The notes under the pieces: model-generated
What the model saw: the letters and a program-made list of their open reading frames with translations, nothing else
Told to the model about the DNA's origin: nothing
The model's database searches: none
Position numbers and translations under genes: made by a program
Source: Burkholderia cenocepacia
Lineage (GTDB): Bacteria > Pseudomonadota > Gammaproteobacteria > Burkholderiales > Burkholderiaceae
DNA: 64,000 nt
Direction: 5' to 3'
Assembly: GCF_014211915.1 (NCBI RefSeq)
Contig: NZ_CP060039.1
Span: 1,054,001 to 1,118,000 of the forward strand
Shown here: piece after piece, positions 32,896-42,303 of the stretch
Layout: each line of letters begins with the position of its first letter
Numbering within the stretch: position 1 is the stretch's first letter

Positions 32896-35800
32896 ATGCA
32901 AACCACCGACAACGCGACGTCCCAGTACGAGAGCGCCTCGAGCCGTCCGCTCGGCGGGACCGAACAGGGCGCGAAGGCGCTCGCGCCGCAGGCCACGTTC
33001 GCCGACTACAAGGTGATCCGCCGCAACGGCAGCGTGGTGTCGTTCGAACCTTCGAAGATCGCGATCGCGGTGACCAAGGCTTTCCTGGCCGTCAATGGCG
33101 GGCAGGGTGCGGCATCGGCGCGCGTACGCGAGCAGGTCGAGCAACTGACGCACAACGTCGTTCGCGCGCTCGTGCGCAGCCGCCCGAACGGCGGTACGTT
33201 CCATATCGAAGACATCCAGGATCAGGTCGAACTCGCGCTGATGCGCGGCGGCGAGCACAACGTCGCGCGTGCGTACGTGCTGTATCGCGAGAAGCGTCAC
33301 CTCGAGCGCCAGCATGCGGGCGAGGAAGCGGCGACAGCGGGCGGCGAGTCGGCCACCGGCATCAACGTGGTCGACAACGGCGTCACGCGCCCGCTCGACC
33401 AGAACGCGCTGCGTGCGCTGATCGTGTCGGCATGCGACGGCCTGGGCGCTGCGGTTAACCCTGACCCGATCGTCGCGGAGACGGTGAAGAACCTGTACGA
33501 CGGCGTGCCGATGAGCCAGGTCTACGACTCGGCGATCCTCGCTGCGCGCACGATGATCGAAAAGGACCCGGCGTACAGCCAGGTCACGGCCCGCATCCTG
33601 CTGCACACGATCCGTCGCGAGATCCTCGGCGAGGAAGTCGTGCAGGCCGAGATGTCGACCCGCTACGCCGAATACTTCCCGCAGTTCCTGAAGCGCGGCG
33701 TCGACGCCGGCCTGCTCGACGACAAGCTGCTGCAGTTCGACCTGAAGCGCCTCGGCGAAGCGCTCGACGCGAACCGCGACCTGCAGTTCGGCTACCTCGG
33801 CCTGCAGACGCTGTACGACCGCTACTTCCTGCACGTCGAAGGCACCCGCATCGAAATGCCGCAGGCCTTCTTCATGCGCGTCGCGATGGGCCTGTCGCTG
33901 AACGAGATCGACCGCGAAACGCGCGCGATCGAGTTCTACAACGTGCTGTCGAGCTTCGACTTCATGAGCTCGACGCCGACGCTGTTCAACTCGGGCACGC
34001 ACCGCTCGCAGCTGTCGTCGTGCTACCTGACGACGGTCGCGGACGATCTCGACGGCATCTATGAAGCGCTGAAGGAAAACGCGCTGCTGTCGAAGTTCGC
34101 CGGCGGCCTCGGCAACGACTGGACGCGCGTGCGCGCCCTCGGCTCGCATATCAAGGGCACGAACGGCAAGTCGCAAGGCGTGGTCCCGTTCCTGAAGGTC
34201 GTGAACGACACGGCCGTCGCGGTGAACCAGGGCGGCAAGCGCAAGGGCGCGGTCTGCGCGTACCTCGAATCGTGGCACCTCGACATCGAGGAGTTCCTGG
34301 AGCTGCGCAAGAACACCGGTGACGACCGTCGCCGTACGCACGACATGAACACGGCGAACTGGATTCCCGACCTGTTCATGAAGCGCGTGATGGAAGGCGG
34401 CGACTGGACGCTGTTCTCGCCGTCGACCTGCCCGGACCTGCACGACAAGTTCGGCGCCGATTTCGAGAAGGCTTACACGGCTTACGAAGACAAGGTCGCG
34501 CGCGGCGAGATCAAGCTGTTCAAGAAGATCCCGGCGGCGCAGCTGTGGCGCAAGATGCTCGGCATGCTGTTCGAGACGGGCCACCCGTGGATCACGTTCA
34601 AGGATCCGTGCAACGTGCGCTCGCCGCAGCAGCACGTCGGCGTCGTCCACTCGTCGAACCTGTGCACGGAAATCACGCTGAACACGAGCGACACCGAAAT
34701 CGCGGTGTGCAACCTCGGCTCGGTGAACCTCGTCGCCCACCTGGTGAAGCAGGCCGACGGCAGCTACGCGCTCGACCACGACAAGCTGAAGCGCACGATC
34801 AGCGTCGCGATGCGCATGCTCGACAACGTGATCGACATCAACTACTACGCGGTGCCGAAGGCGCGTAACTCGAACCTGAAGCACCGCCCGGTCGGGATGG
34901 GCATCATGGGCTTCCAGGACTGCCTGCACCTGCTGCGTACGCCGTACGCGTCGGAAGCGGCGGTCGAGTTCGCCGATCGTTCGATGGAAGCCGTCTGCTA
35001 CTACGCGTACCACGCGTCGACCGAGCTGGCCGAAGAACGCGGCCGCTACTCGAGCTACCGCGGCTCGCTGTGGGATCGCGGCATCCTCCCGCAGGACACG
35101 CTGAAGCTGCTGGCCGAAGCGCGCGGCGGCTACGTCGAGGTCGACACGTCGGAATCGCTCGACTGGACGGCGCTGCGTGCGCGGATCGCCACGCACGGCA
35201 TGCGCAACTCGAACTGCGTCGCGATCGCGCCGACGGCGACGATCTCGAACATCATCGGCGTGTCGGCCTGTATCGAGCCGACCTTCCAGAACCTGTACGT
35301 GAAGTCGAACCTGTCGGGCGAATTCACGGTGGTGAACGAGTACCTCGTCCGCGACCTGAAGGAACGCGGCCTGTGGGACGAAGTGATGGTCGCCGACCTG
35401 AAGTACTTCGACGGCATGCTGTCGCGCATCGACCGCATCCCGGCCGACCTGCGCGCGATCTACGCGACCGCGTTCGAGGTCGACCCGACGTGGCTGGTCG
35501 AAGCGGCATCGCGTCGCCAGAAGTGGATCGACCAGGCGCAGTCGCTGAACATCTACATGGGCGGCGCATCGGGCAAGAAGCTCGACGAGGTGTACAAGCT
35601 CGCATGGCTGCGCGGCCTGAAGACGACCTACTACCTCCGCACGATGGCGGCGACGCACGTCGAGAAGTCGACGGTCGCACACGGCGCGCTGAACGCAGTG
35701 CCGACGGGCGGTGCAGGCAGCGGCGGCTCGAGCAGCGGCGGCGCGCAAGGCGCAGCGGGCGGCTTCGGTGCGGCAGGCGGCGCTGCGTCGTCGGGCGCGG

Positions 35801-35901
35801 TCAACGCTGCAGCGGCGCTCGCGCCGGTCGAAGCAGACGGCCCGGTGTGCACGATGCGTCCGGGCGACCCCGGCTTCGACGAGTGCGAAGCGTGCCAGTA
35901 A
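32896..35901 (+). CDS. nrdA: Ribonucleoside-diphosphate reductase alpha subunit (class Ia)
   Basis: NrdA reduces ribonucleoside diphosphates to deoxy forms using a radical from NrdB. At 1001 residues it is longer than the E. coli form (761). The extra length is an N-terminal ATP-cone (about residues 35-125), a second cone-like segment (about 165-240), and a Gly/Ser/Ala-rich linker near the C-terminus. Active-site cysteines are Cys376 (SSCYL), Cys590 (NLCTEI) and Cys605 (VCNLGSVNL), and the C-terminal shuttle pair is Cys997/Cys1000. The start with CAGGAG upstream is ATG 32896; the open frame to 32767 is leader. Confidence 0.97.
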   Translation: MQTTDNATSQYESASSRPLGGTEQGAKALAPQATFADYKVIRRNGSVVSFEPSKIAIAVTKAFLAVNGGQGAASARVREQVEQLTHNVVRALVRSRPNGGTFHIEDIQDQVELALMRGGEHNVARAYVLYREKRHLERQHAGEEAATAGGESATGINVVDNGVTRPLDQNALRALIVSACDGLGAAVNPDPIVAETVKNLYDGVPMSQVYDSAILAARTMIEKDPAYSQVTARILLHTIRREILGEEVVQAEMSTRYAEYFPQFLKRGVDAGLLDDKLLQFDLKRLGEALDANRDLQFGYLGLQTLYDRYFLHVEGTRIEMPQAFFMRVAMGLSLNEIDRETRAIEFYNVLSSFDFMSSTPTLFNSGTHRSQLSSCYLTTVADDLDGIYEALKENALLSKFAGGLGNDWTRVRALGSHIKGTNGKSQGVVPFLKVVNDTAVAVNQGGKRKGAVCAYLESWHLDIEEFLELRKNTGDDRRRTHDMNTANWIPDLFMKRVMEGGDWTLFSPSTCPDLHDKFGADFEKAYTAYEDKVARGEIKLFKKIPAAQLWRKMLGMLFETGHPWITFKDPCNVRSPQQHVGVVHSSNLCTEITLNTSDTEIAVCNLGSVNLVAHLVKQADGSYALDHDKLKRTISVAMRMLDNVIDINYYAVPKARNSNLKHRPVGMGIMGFQDCLHLLRTPYASEAAVEFADRSMEAVCYYAYHASTELAEERGRYSSYRGSLWDRGILPQDTLKLLAEARGGYVEVDTSESLDWTALRARIATHGMRNSNCVAIAPTATISNIIGVSACIEPTFQNLYVKSNLSGEFTVVNEYLVRDLKERGLWDEVMVADLKYFDGMLSRIDRIPADLRAIYATAFEVDPTWLVEAASRRQKWIDQAQSLNIYMGGASGKKLDEVYKLAWLRGLKTTYYLRTMAATHVEKSTVAHGALNAVPTGGAGSGGSSSGGAQGAAGGFGAAGGAASSGAVNAAAALAPVEADGPVCTMRPGDPGFDECEACQ

Positions 35902-36266
35902 CGCAGTGCGCCTGACCTGAGAAGCAGGCCTGGGCGGCGCACACGACGACCGATCGAGGTTGAAGTGTGCGCCGCTCTCAACTAAAAAAATGATAAGGAA
36001 TCTGTAACGCGACACCTGCGTTGCAGGCAATGACAAGCGATCGAAACATCCCCGACGACGTCGCGTTTCGATCAGCGTTCGATGCGTCGAGCGCACCTCG
36101 CGATACAAGCGCGACTCACATCGCGCGCTGCATGAACGACGATGCGTTGCTCAAAGTGTTGTATCGAGGTCGCAACGCGAATCGAAAAAAGGATTTTTCG
36201 TGAGCGAACCCTTTTATCGCTCAGGAAAAGATGGTACAAACCGTTCTAAATTGATGGTGAGAATTT
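35902..36266 (+). other. Structured nrdA-nrdB spacer
   Basis: No convincing gene lies in these 365 bases. The spacer contains four perfect inverted repeats: 35934-35944 with 35965-35975 (11 bp), 36039-36047 with 36065-36073 (9 bp), 36183-36189 with 36194-36200 (7 bp) and 36201-36207 with 36217-36223 (7 bp). A 60-codon open frame at 36021-36203 overlaps these repeats and looks fortuitous. The stems could end or process the nrdA transcript or adjust the NrdA:NrdB ratio. Confidence 0.55.
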
Positions 36267-37544
36267 ATGCTCAACTGGGATGACGAGAAGACTGCCGTAA
36301 CCCCCGCGAGCGGAGCGCAGCAAAACGCGATGCGCACCTCCGCCGGGATGGCTGTCGGAATGCAGGCCGCAACGCCTGCCGCCCATCAGGTCCGTGACAT
36401 TTTCGAAGGCGATCTCGCGGTGCCGCCGCAAGCATCGGCTGTTCCCGCCGGCGGTACGGAAGCGCGGGTCAATGTCGCCGACAAGCGCATCATCAACGGC
36501 CAGACTGACGTCAATCAGCTGGTGCCGTTCAAGTACAAGTGGGCGTGGGAAAAGTATCTGGCCGGTTGCGCGAACCACTGGATGCCGCAGGAAATCAACA
36601 TGTCCCGCGACATCGCACTGTGGAAGGACCCGAACGGTCTGACCGAGGACGAGCGCCGCATCGTGAAGCGCAACCTCGGTTTCTTCGTGACGGCCGATTC
36701 GCTCGCGGCGAACAACATCGTGCTCGGCACGTACCGCCACATCACGGCGCCCGAGTGCCGGCAGTTCCTGCTGCGCCAGGCGTTCGAGGAAGCGATCCAC
36801 ACGCACGCGTACCAATACATCGTCGAATCGCTCGGTCTCGACGAAGGCGAGATCTTCAACGCGTACCACGAGGTCACGTCGATCCGCGCGAAGGACGAAT
36901 TCCTGATCCCGTTCATTCATACGCTGACGGACCCGGCCTTCAAGACCGGCACGCTCGAAGCGGATCAGAAGCTGCTGAAGTCGCTGATCGTGTTCGCCTG
37001 CATCATGGAAGGCCTGTTCTTCTATGTCGGGTTTACGCAGATCCTCGCACTCGGCCGCCAGAACAAGATGACGGGTGCTGCAGAGCAGTATCAGTACATC
37101 CTGCGCGACGAGTCGATGCACTGCAACTTCGGCATCGACCTGATCAACCAGATCAAGCTCGAGAATCCGCATCTCTGGACCGCCGAATTCCGCGCCGAGA
37201 TCCGCGAGCTGTTCAAGCAGGCTGTCGAACTCGAATACCGCTACGCCGAGGACACGATGCCGCGCGGCGTGCTGGGTTTGAACGCGTCGATGTTCAAGAG
37301 CTATCTGCGCTTCATCAGCAACCGCCGTTGCCAGCAGATCGGCCTCGATCCGCTGTTCCCGAACGAGGAAAACCCGTTCCCGTGGATGAGCGAGATGATC
37401 GACCTGAAGAAGGAACGCAACTTCTTCGAGACGCGTGTGATCGAGTATCAGACGGGGGCGCGCTGTCCTGGGAATAACCCGCAGCAGCGAACCCGTTACA
37501 TGATGGAGCAGCCGGTGGCCTCTCGGCCCCGGCCCAAGGTTTAG
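36267..37544 (+). CDS. nrdB: Ribonucleoside-diphosphate reductase beta subunit (class Ia)
   Basis: NrdB is the diiron-tyrosyl radical subunit. The 425-residue product has the ligand motifs of the four-helix bundle: Asp in TADSLAANN, Glu/His in EEAIHTHAY, Glu in EGLFFYVGF, and Glu/His in [10 protein letters not shown]. The radical tyrosine lies in [10 protein letters not shown]. It carries about 60 extra N-terminal residues (alanine/threonine-rich) compared with E. coli. The spacer from nrdA is long, so it may have its own promoter or be translated from a processed transcript. Confidence 0.97.
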   Translation: MLNWDDEKTAVTPASGAQQNAMRTSAGMAVGMQAATPAAHQVRDIFEGDLAVPPQASAVPAGGTEARVNVADKRIINGQTDVNQLVPFKYKWAWEKYLAGCANHWMPQEINMSRDIALWKDPNGLTEDERRIVKRNLGFFVTADSLAANNIVLGTYRHITAPECRQFLLRQAFEEAIHTHAYQYIVESLGLDEGEIFNAYHEVTSIRAKDEFLIPFIHTLTDPAFKTGTLEADQKLLKSLIVFACIMEGLFFYVGFTQILALGRQNKMTGAAEQYQYILRDESMHCNFGIDLINQIKLENPHLWTAEFRAEIRELFKQAVELEYRYAEDTMPRGVLGLNASMFKSYLRFISNRRCQQIGLDPLFPNEENPFPWMSEMIDLKKERNFFETRVIEYQTGARCPGNNPQQRTRYMMEQPVASRPRPKV

Positions 37545-37914
37545 GAGCAAGAACGCCTGATGCAAAGCATGCCCGGTGCCTTAACGGCCCAACGATACGA
37601 CAGGCACTTTGCGAACCCTTCAGTGGGATGGGCAAACTTCCCTCCGGAAAAAGCGGACGGCCGTGTGGTGGTCCGCTTGATCAAGCGATTAGGGGTAGCG
37701 GCGCGAGGTGCGCCGGCTACCGACTTGATTTGGCGCGCGAGGCCGAGTGGTCACGCGCGCCATACCGTATTCATTAGCGTAAGCGCGCGGTATCTGCGTA
37801 CGCCGATGAATAGCCCGCTTCGAAGCGCACGTCCTGAACAGCGTCCGTGGGAAGCGGGTTTTGACGAAGGGTGTAGTTTGAACTGACTCTCATCTGAACC
37901 TGAAGGAGAACAAC
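37545..37914 (+). other. Stem-loop-rich spacer between nrdB and the H1-like gene
   Basis: I see no supportable protein gene in these 370 bases; a 108-codon frame at 37560-37886 has no recognisable features. Four stems in a row are visible: 37651-37658 with 37671-37678 (8 bp), 37694-37721 (GGTAGC...GCTACC with GGCGC/GCGCC), 37731-37739 with 37754-37762 (9 bp) and 37762-37767 with 37788-37793 (6 bp). This could be an nrdB 3' end, a small RNA or a leader of the next gene. Confidence 0.45.
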
Positions 37915-38562
37915 ATGGCTACTGCCAAGAAGAAACCGGCTGCTAAGAAGGTTGCTGCCAAGAAGACCGTTGCGAAGAAGGCTGCCGCTCCGGCGAAGAA
38001 GGCCGCGGTGAAGAAGGTTGCTGCGAAGAAGGTCGCGGTGAAGAAGGTTGCCGCGAAGAAGGCAGCACCGGCGAAGAAGGCCGCTGCAAAGAAGGTCGCA
38101 GCCAAGAAGGTCGCAACGAAGAAGGTTGCAGCCAAGAAGGTCGCAGCGAAGAAAGTCGCGGTGAAGAAGGTTGCTGCAAAGAAGGCAGCACCGGCTAAGA
38201 AGGCCGCCGCGAAGAAGGTTGCAGCCAAGAAAGTCGCAGTGAAGAAGGTTGCTGCGAAGAAGGCCGCACCGGCGAAGAAGGCTGCTGCCAAGAAGGCTGC
38301 GCCTGCGAAGAAGGCTGCTGCGAAGAAGGCCGCGCCTGCGAAGAAGGCTGCTGCGAAGAAGGCCGCGCCCGCCAAGAAGGCTGCCCCTGCGAAGAAGGCT
38401 GCCGCACCGGCGAAGAAGGCTGCTGCTCCGAAGAAGACCGTCGTGAAGAAGGCTGCGCCGGCAACGACCGCGTCGACCGCATCGGTTGCGCCGGCATCGG
38501 GCGTGAAGACCGCGCTCAACCCGGCAGCAGCATGGCCGTTCCCGACCGGCAGCCGTCCGTAA
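37915..38562 (+). CDS. Histone H1-like lysine/alanine-repeat DNA-binding protein
   Basis: The 215-residue protein is nearly all repeats of [11 protein letters not shown] and APAKKAA types, about one-third lysine, ending in a non-repetitive tail from about residue 180 ([11 protein letters not shown]... then [14 protein letters not shown]). It resembles the C-terminal domain of eukaryotic H1 and bacterial H1-like proteins such as chlamydial HctB and Bordetella BpH1, which bind DNA non-specifically and compact the nucleoid. AAGGAG precedes the ATG. The nucleotide repeat makes expansion or contraction between strains likely. Confidence 0.88.
   Translation: MATAKKKPAAKKVAAKKTVAKKAAAPAKKAAVKKVAAKKVAVKKVAAKKAAPAKKAAAKKVAAKKVATKKVAAKKVAAKKVAVKKVAAKKAAPAKKAAAKKVAAKKVAVKKVAAKKAAPAKKAAAKKAAPAKKAAAKKAAPAKKAAAKKAAPAKKAAPAKKAAAPAKKAAAPKKTVVKKAAPATTASTASVAPASGVKTALNPAAAWPFPTGSRP
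37945..38440 (+). repeat. Degenerate tandem repeats encoding AAKK units
   Basis: The coding sequence is built of imperfect 12-, 15- and 18-base units such as gctgcgaagaag and gcaccggcgaagaag. Nearly identical segments recur (for example around 38065 and 38185), which is the substrate for slippage or recombination. Confidence 0.85.
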
Positions 38563-38608
38563 TCGCGGCTGAGCAGCATCACCCGGACACTCACGTGGTG
38601 TCCGTGGG

Positions 38609-38626
38609 TTGAGTAGCGCTACTCAA
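38609..38626 (+). repeat. Perfect 18-bp palindrome downstream of the H1-like gene
   Basis: TTGAGTAGCGCTACTCAA reads the same on both strands. It lies between the H1-like gene and its terminator, just after another stem (CCGGACAC/GTGTCCG at 38583-38605). Such a fully symmetric site may bind a dimeric protein or simply form a hairpin in RNA. Confidence 0.7.
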
Positions 38627-38631
38627 TCAGT

Positions 38632-38664
38632 CCCGCCATCTGGCTCAGGTGGCGGGATTTTTTT
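38632..38664 (+). terminator. Intrinsic terminator of the H1-like gene
   Basis: CCCGCCA (38632-38638) pairs with TGGCGGG (38650-38656), followed by A and seven Ts. Confidence 0.9.
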
Positions 38665-38720
38665 CGTCCGCACGCGTCGTCGATGGGGCGCCGATCAGCT
38701 CGCCGACGCGAGCGCGGACG

Positions 38721-38753
38721 AAAAAAAACGCATGTGCGGTTTCGCACATGCGT
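38721..38753 (-). terminator. Intrinsic terminator of the SlyB-like gene
   Basis: ACGCATGTGCG (38728-38738) and CGCACATGCGT (38743-38753) form an 11-bp stem with a four-base loop. On the minus strand the eight As at 38721-38728 become a T run just after the stem. Confidence 0.9.
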
Positions 38754-38789
38754 TCGACCGCGGCTTGCGCCGCGTGCTGAGGATATCGG

Positions 38790-39263
38790 TTAGTGCGTGA
38801 CGCGCGTGACGCCGCCGCTCGACAGCAGGCGTACCCGCTCGCCGGCGCGGAATGCTTCGCCGCTGGCTGCCTGCGTGATCGAGCGCAGATCGCCGTTGTC
38901 GAGGCGCACGGTGATTTCGACACCGTTCGCCGTGCTGAGGTTTTCGCCGACCGCGTTACCCGCGACCGCACCGACGAGGCCGCCGGCAATCGCCGTCAGG
39001 ATCGAGCCTTTGCCGCCGCCGATCGCGCTGCCCGCGACCGCGCCGAGTGCGCCGCCGCCGAGCGTGCCGATCGCGCTGCCGCCGCCGTCGGACTGAATGC
39101 GCACCGCACGCACGCTTTCGACCGTGCCCATGCGGACCGTCTGTTCGCGCTGCGCCTGGCCGACGCTATAGACATCCGCCGAACCGGGTGCCGTGAAGCA
39201 GCCGGCGAGGGTCAGCGTGGCCGTCAGCATGGCCGCGAGCGTGAGGGTTTTTTTCGTCAACAT
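38790..39263 (-). CDS. SlyB/Pcp-like glycine-zipper outer-membrane lipoprotein
   Basis: The 157-residue product has a lipoprotein signal (LTLAGC, lipid Cys at about residue 22), then a glycine-zipper membrane segment of the Rick_17kDa/2TM type (GGGALGAVAGSAIGGGKG and AGGLVGAVAGNAVGE, about residues 65-105), and a C-terminal beta-like domain that in this family binds LPS or stabilises the outer membrane. SlyB is PhoPQ-controlled in enterics; no such site is evident here. It lies downstream of the PfkB kinase gene with a 19-base gap. Confidence 0.85.
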   Translation of the reverse strand: MLTKKTLTLAAMLTATLTLAGCFTAPGSADVYSVGQAQREQTVRMGTVESVRAVRIQSDGGGSAIGTLGGGALGAVAGSAIGGGKGSILTAIAGGLVGAVAGNAVGENLSTANGVEITVRLDNGDLRSITQAASGEAFRAGERVRLLSSGGVTRVTH

Positions 39264-39282
39264 CTTTGCTCTCCCACAATAT

Positions 39283-40221
39283 TCATTTGAGACTGTAACC
39301 GAATGCAGTCTCGAAGCGTGCGTCGATTTCGGCGCGCGTCAGTACGTAAGTCTGGGGCCCTTGATGGGCGATCTTGAGCGAGCCCATCAGGCTCGCGAGG
39401 CGGCCGGTGGTTGCCCAGTCGAGCCCATGCTCGATGCCGTACAGCAGGCCGCCCCGGAAGGCGTCGCCGCAGCCGGTCGGATCGGCGATACGCTCGGCCG
39501 GCACGACCGGAATCTGCTCCGCGCCCTGCTTGTGGCGGATGATCGCGCCGTGCTCGCCACGCGTGATGACGAGGGCGTCGACCCGGCTGGCGATTTCATC
39601 TTCGGACCATCCCGTCTTGTCGCTCACCAGCTTGGCCTCGTAGTCGTTGACCGCTACGTAGGTCGCAAGTTCAATGCTGCGGCGCAGCGTCGCACCGTCG
39701 AACAGCGGCAGACCCTGGCCCGGATCGAACACGAACGGCACACCGGCCTTGGCGAGCTCTTCCACGTGCTGCACCATCCCGTCGAAGCCGTCCGGGCCGA
39801 CGATCGCGAGCTTGATGTCCGGTGCGTCACCTGCGTGGTTCAGGTGCGACTGCATCATCGCGCCCGGGTGGAACGCCGCGATCTGGTTGTTGTCGAGATC
39901 GGTCGTGATCATCGCCTGCGCGGTGTACGTATCGGGCAGCACGCGAACGTGGTCGCGGCGCAGGCCGAGCTGGTCGAGCCGGTCGAGATACGGCTGCGCA
40001 TCCAGCGCGCCCATCGTGCCCATGATGCGCGCGTCGCCGCCGAGCAGATGCAGCGCGTACCCGATGTTGCCCGCGCAGCCGCCGAATTCGCGGCGCATCG
40101 TCGGCACGAGGAAGCTCAGGTTGATGAGGTGCACCTGGTCGGGCAGGATGTGCTCGCGGAACCGCCCTTCGAAGGTCATGATGGAGTCGTAGGCGATCGA
40201 GCCGCAAATCAGCGTAGCCAA
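39283..40221 (-). CDS. PfkB-family carbohydrate/nucleoside kinase
   Basis: The 312-residue protein has both PfkB signatures: an N-terminal GGCAGNIGYALHLLGG (near residues 47-62) and a C-terminal DPTGCGDAFRGGLLYG, which holds the catalytic Asp and anion hole. The length and motifs resemble a characterised Burkholderia thailandensis nucleoside kinase (BthNK) that phosphorylates adenosine, inosine and other nucleosides. The match is from memory, so substrate is inferred. It lies between tpx and the SlyB-like gene. Confidence 0.85.
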   Translation of the reverse strand: MATLICGSIAYDSIMTFEGRFREHILPDQVHLINLSFLVPTMRREFGGCAGNIGYALHLLGGDARIMGTMGALDAQPYLDRLDQLGLRRDHVRVLPDTYTAQAMITTDLDNNQIAAFHPGAMMQSHLNHAGDAPDIKLAIVGPDGFDGMVQHVEELAKAGVPFVFDPGQGLPLFDGATLRRSIELATYVAVNDYEAKLVSDKTGWSEDEIASRVDALVITRGEHGAIIRHKQGAEQIPVVPAERIADPTGCGDAFRGGLLYGIEHGLDWATTGRLASLMGSLKIAHQGPQTYVLTRAEIDARFETAFGYSLK

Positions 40222-40306
40222 GGTGTGCGTTCCTGTAGAAATGAGGGGCCCTGCGCGACAACGCCGCGCGAAGGGCGCGGCGCGGCAGGGGAAAGCGGAA
40301 GAAAGC

Positions 40307-40810
40307 TTACTTCAGCGCGGCGAGCGCTGCATCGTAGTTCGGCTCGTCCTTGATTTCGCCGACGAGTTCCGCGTGGATCACCTTGTCCTGCGCGTCGAGC
40401 ACGACCACCGCGCGTGCGGTCAGGCCGTTCAGCGGGCCGCTCGTCACGTCGACGCCGTACGCGTTCGCGAACGCGCGGCCGGTGCGGAACGTCGATGCCG
40501 TCACGACGTTCGCGAGGCCTTCGGTCGTGCAGAAGCGCGTGGCGGCGAACGGCAGGTCGGCGGACACGACGATCACCACCGTGTTGTCGAGCGACGACGC
40601 CGCTTCGTTGAACTTGCGGGTCGACGTCGCGCAGGTCGGCGTGTCGAGGCTCGGCACGATGTTCAGCACCTTGCGCTTGCCGGCGAAGCTGGCGAGCGAC
40701 AGGTCGGCGAGGTCCTTGCCGACCAGCTTGAAATCGGCGGCTTGCGCGCCGACGGCCGGGAACGTGCCGGCGAGATCGATCGGGTTGCCACCCAGCGTAA
40801 CTTTGCTCAT
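40307..40810 (-). CDS. tpx: Thiol peroxidase Tpx
   Basis: Tpx is an atypical two-cysteine peroxiredoxin that removes lipid and alkyl hydroperoxides with thioredoxin as donor. The 167-residue product has peroxidatic Cys60 ([15 protein letters not shown]) and resolving Cys94 (RFCTTEGL), with the usual 33-residue spacing. The surrounding frame is open further upstream, but ATG 40810 ([10 protein letters not shown]) fits the family. It is a second peroxiredoxin in the window, of a different class from that at 5248. Confidence 0.96.
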   Translation of the reverse strand: MSKVTLGGNPIDLAGTFPAVGAQAADFKLVGKDLADLSLASFAGKRKVLNIVPSLDTPTCATSTRKFNEAASSLDNTVVIVVSADLPFAATRFCTTEGLANVVTASTFRTGRAFANAYGVDVTSGPLNGLTARAVVVLDAQDKVIHAELVGEIKDEPNYDAALAALK

Positions 40811-40881
40811 GTTCGTGCTCCGAAATAGCGCGCCGCTCGGGCGCGCGGGTTGAGACGGGCGCGCATGCGCGCCGCGGCGCG

Positions 40882-42258
40882 TCACGGATAGAAGATCTGG
40901 ACGCGGAAATTCGAGGCGGGCGTGCCGTTCGTTTCGAGGCGGACCACCATCGTCTGCGTCGTGCCGGGCGGCAGCCCGGCGTCGATCGGCGTGCCCGGGC
41001 GTACGTAATCGCGCGGCGCGAGCACGCGGCGCACGGTGACGTGATTGGTGTCGTCGAGCAGCGTGAGTTCGACCGACGGATACGCGAGCGCGACGCGGTA
41101 GCGGTTCGTCAGCGGCACCTTCAGTTCGAGCTCGCGCGGGCCGTCGAGCTGGCGCAGGTCGGTCGCGTCGAGCCGCAGCCCGTCGATCGCGCGCGGCGGC
41201 GTGACCGTGCAGCCGAGCGGCGCGCAGGCCTGCCGGAACCAGCCTTGCGTGACGGGCCAGTAGATCATCAGCGTTTCGCGCTGCCACCACGCCAGTTGCG
41301 CGGCGAGCAATCCGACCAGCGCGGCCGCGACGAGACCGCCGAAAAAGCCGCCGAGCATCCCGCGTCGCTGCGGCGCGCGCGTTTCGCGCGTGACGGCGAA
41401 GTGCGGACGATCGTCGTCGGACAGTGCGGCGGGGAATGGGACGGCCGGTTGGGCGACCGGTTCATGGGCTGCCACTGCGGGCGGGGCCGTGTCGTGTCGG
41501 GCGAAGGTGCCGGGTTCCGATGCGGTTTCGGCTTCGGTGACGGCCGGCGCGGGCGTGAACGCAAAGCGCGGTTCGCGCGGCGCGCGTTCGTCGTCCGGCG
41601 CGGCGAAGTGCGCGGGGACGACGGGTTCGGCCGGTTCGGCGGCGGTTTCGGTTTCCGACGGAAGGTGGGCGACGAAGCGAGGCTCGCGCGGGTCGCGCTC
41701 GACCGGCGCGGGCGAGGGCGCGGCTTCTTCGGTTTCGTGCGGTGCGTGTTGCGCCTGCGGCGAATGCGGTTCCGCCGGTTGCTCGACGGCCGTCGATGAA
41801 TCGAGTTCGGCCGGAGAGGTCGCGAACGGCGCGGGCGTACCCGACAGATGAACGACGCCGGCTTCCGTGGACGGGAGCGCGAGCGGTATCAGCGGCTCGG
41901 TGCGCACGGTCTCGACGCTGTGCTGCAGCGACGGATCGACGCCGGCGTCGAGCCACGGCGCCCACATGTCCCAGCCTTCCGGCTTGTAATCGGTGCCGGT
42001 CGGCAATTCGGGCGGCGTGTCGGTGGCGAACAACCGGGCCGGCGCGGCCTGCTGGCGCATGTCGCCGACGTGCGGCGCGGCAGCCGGTTCGGTCAATGCC
42101 GGTTCGGGCTGCTGCGCGTACTCGGGAACGAGCGATTCGGCGGCGTTGAAGACTTCGTGGCAATGCCCGCAGCGCACGAGCCCCTGATGCAGCGAGAGCT
42201 GTTCCTGCTGCAGCCGGAAGACGGTTTCGCAATGAGGGCAGCGCGTCGCAAGAAGCAT
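40882..42258 (-). CDS. Zinc-ribbon plus DUF3426 domain membrane protein
   Basis: The 458-residue protein begins with an MJ0042-type zinc ribbon (RCPHCETVF ... [10 protein letters not shown], residues 6-38), continues with a long low-complexity Pro/Ala/Glu-rich linker (about 40-300), one membrane segment near residue 315 ([18 protein letters not shown]), and a C-terminal DUF3426 domain. Function is unknown. It is commonly found beside prmA and tpx in Burkholderia. The linker is expected to vary in length between strains. Confidence 0.85.
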   Translation of the reverse strand: MLLATRCPHCETVFRLQQEQLSLHQGLVRCGHCHEVFNAAESLVPEYAQQPEPALTEPAAAPHVGDMRQQAAPARLFATDTPPELPTGTDYKPEGWDMWAPWLDAGVDPSLQHSVETVRTEPLIPLALPSTEAGVVHLSGTPAPFATSPAELDSSTAVEQPAEPHSPQAQHAPHETEEAAPSPAPVERDPREPRFVAHLPSETETAAEPAEPVVPAHFAAPDDERAPREPRFAFTPAPAVTEAETASEPGTFARHDTAPPAVAAHEPVAQPAVPFPAALSDDDRPHFAVTRETRAPQRRGMLGGFFGGLVAAALVGLLAAQLAWWQRETLMIYWPVTQGWFRQACAPLGCTVTPPRAIDGLRLDATDLRQLDGPRELELKVPLTNRYRVALAYPSVELTLLDDTNHVTVRRVLAPRDYVRPGTPIDAGLPPGTTQTMVVRLETNGTPASNFRVQIFYP

Positions 42259-42303
42259 GTCGAGCCGGGCGGCCTGCTGGCCAGAGTGAAGGACAGCGCT
42301 ATT

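Noticed and set aside
32668..36108. A 1146-codon minus-strand frame opposite nrdA
   Set aside because: Strongly biased composition and no domain; nrdA on the plus strand has all its catalytic residues.
36021..36203. 60-codon ORF between nrdA and nrdB
   Set aside because: No ribosome site or family resemblance, and it overlaps the inverted repeats.
37560..37886. 108-codon ORF after nrdB
   Set aside because: No recognisable features, it spans several RNA stems and has unlikely composition.
37915..38562. CRISPR-like array
   Set aside because: The repeats are coding AAKK units with no unique spacers; there are no cas genes in the window.
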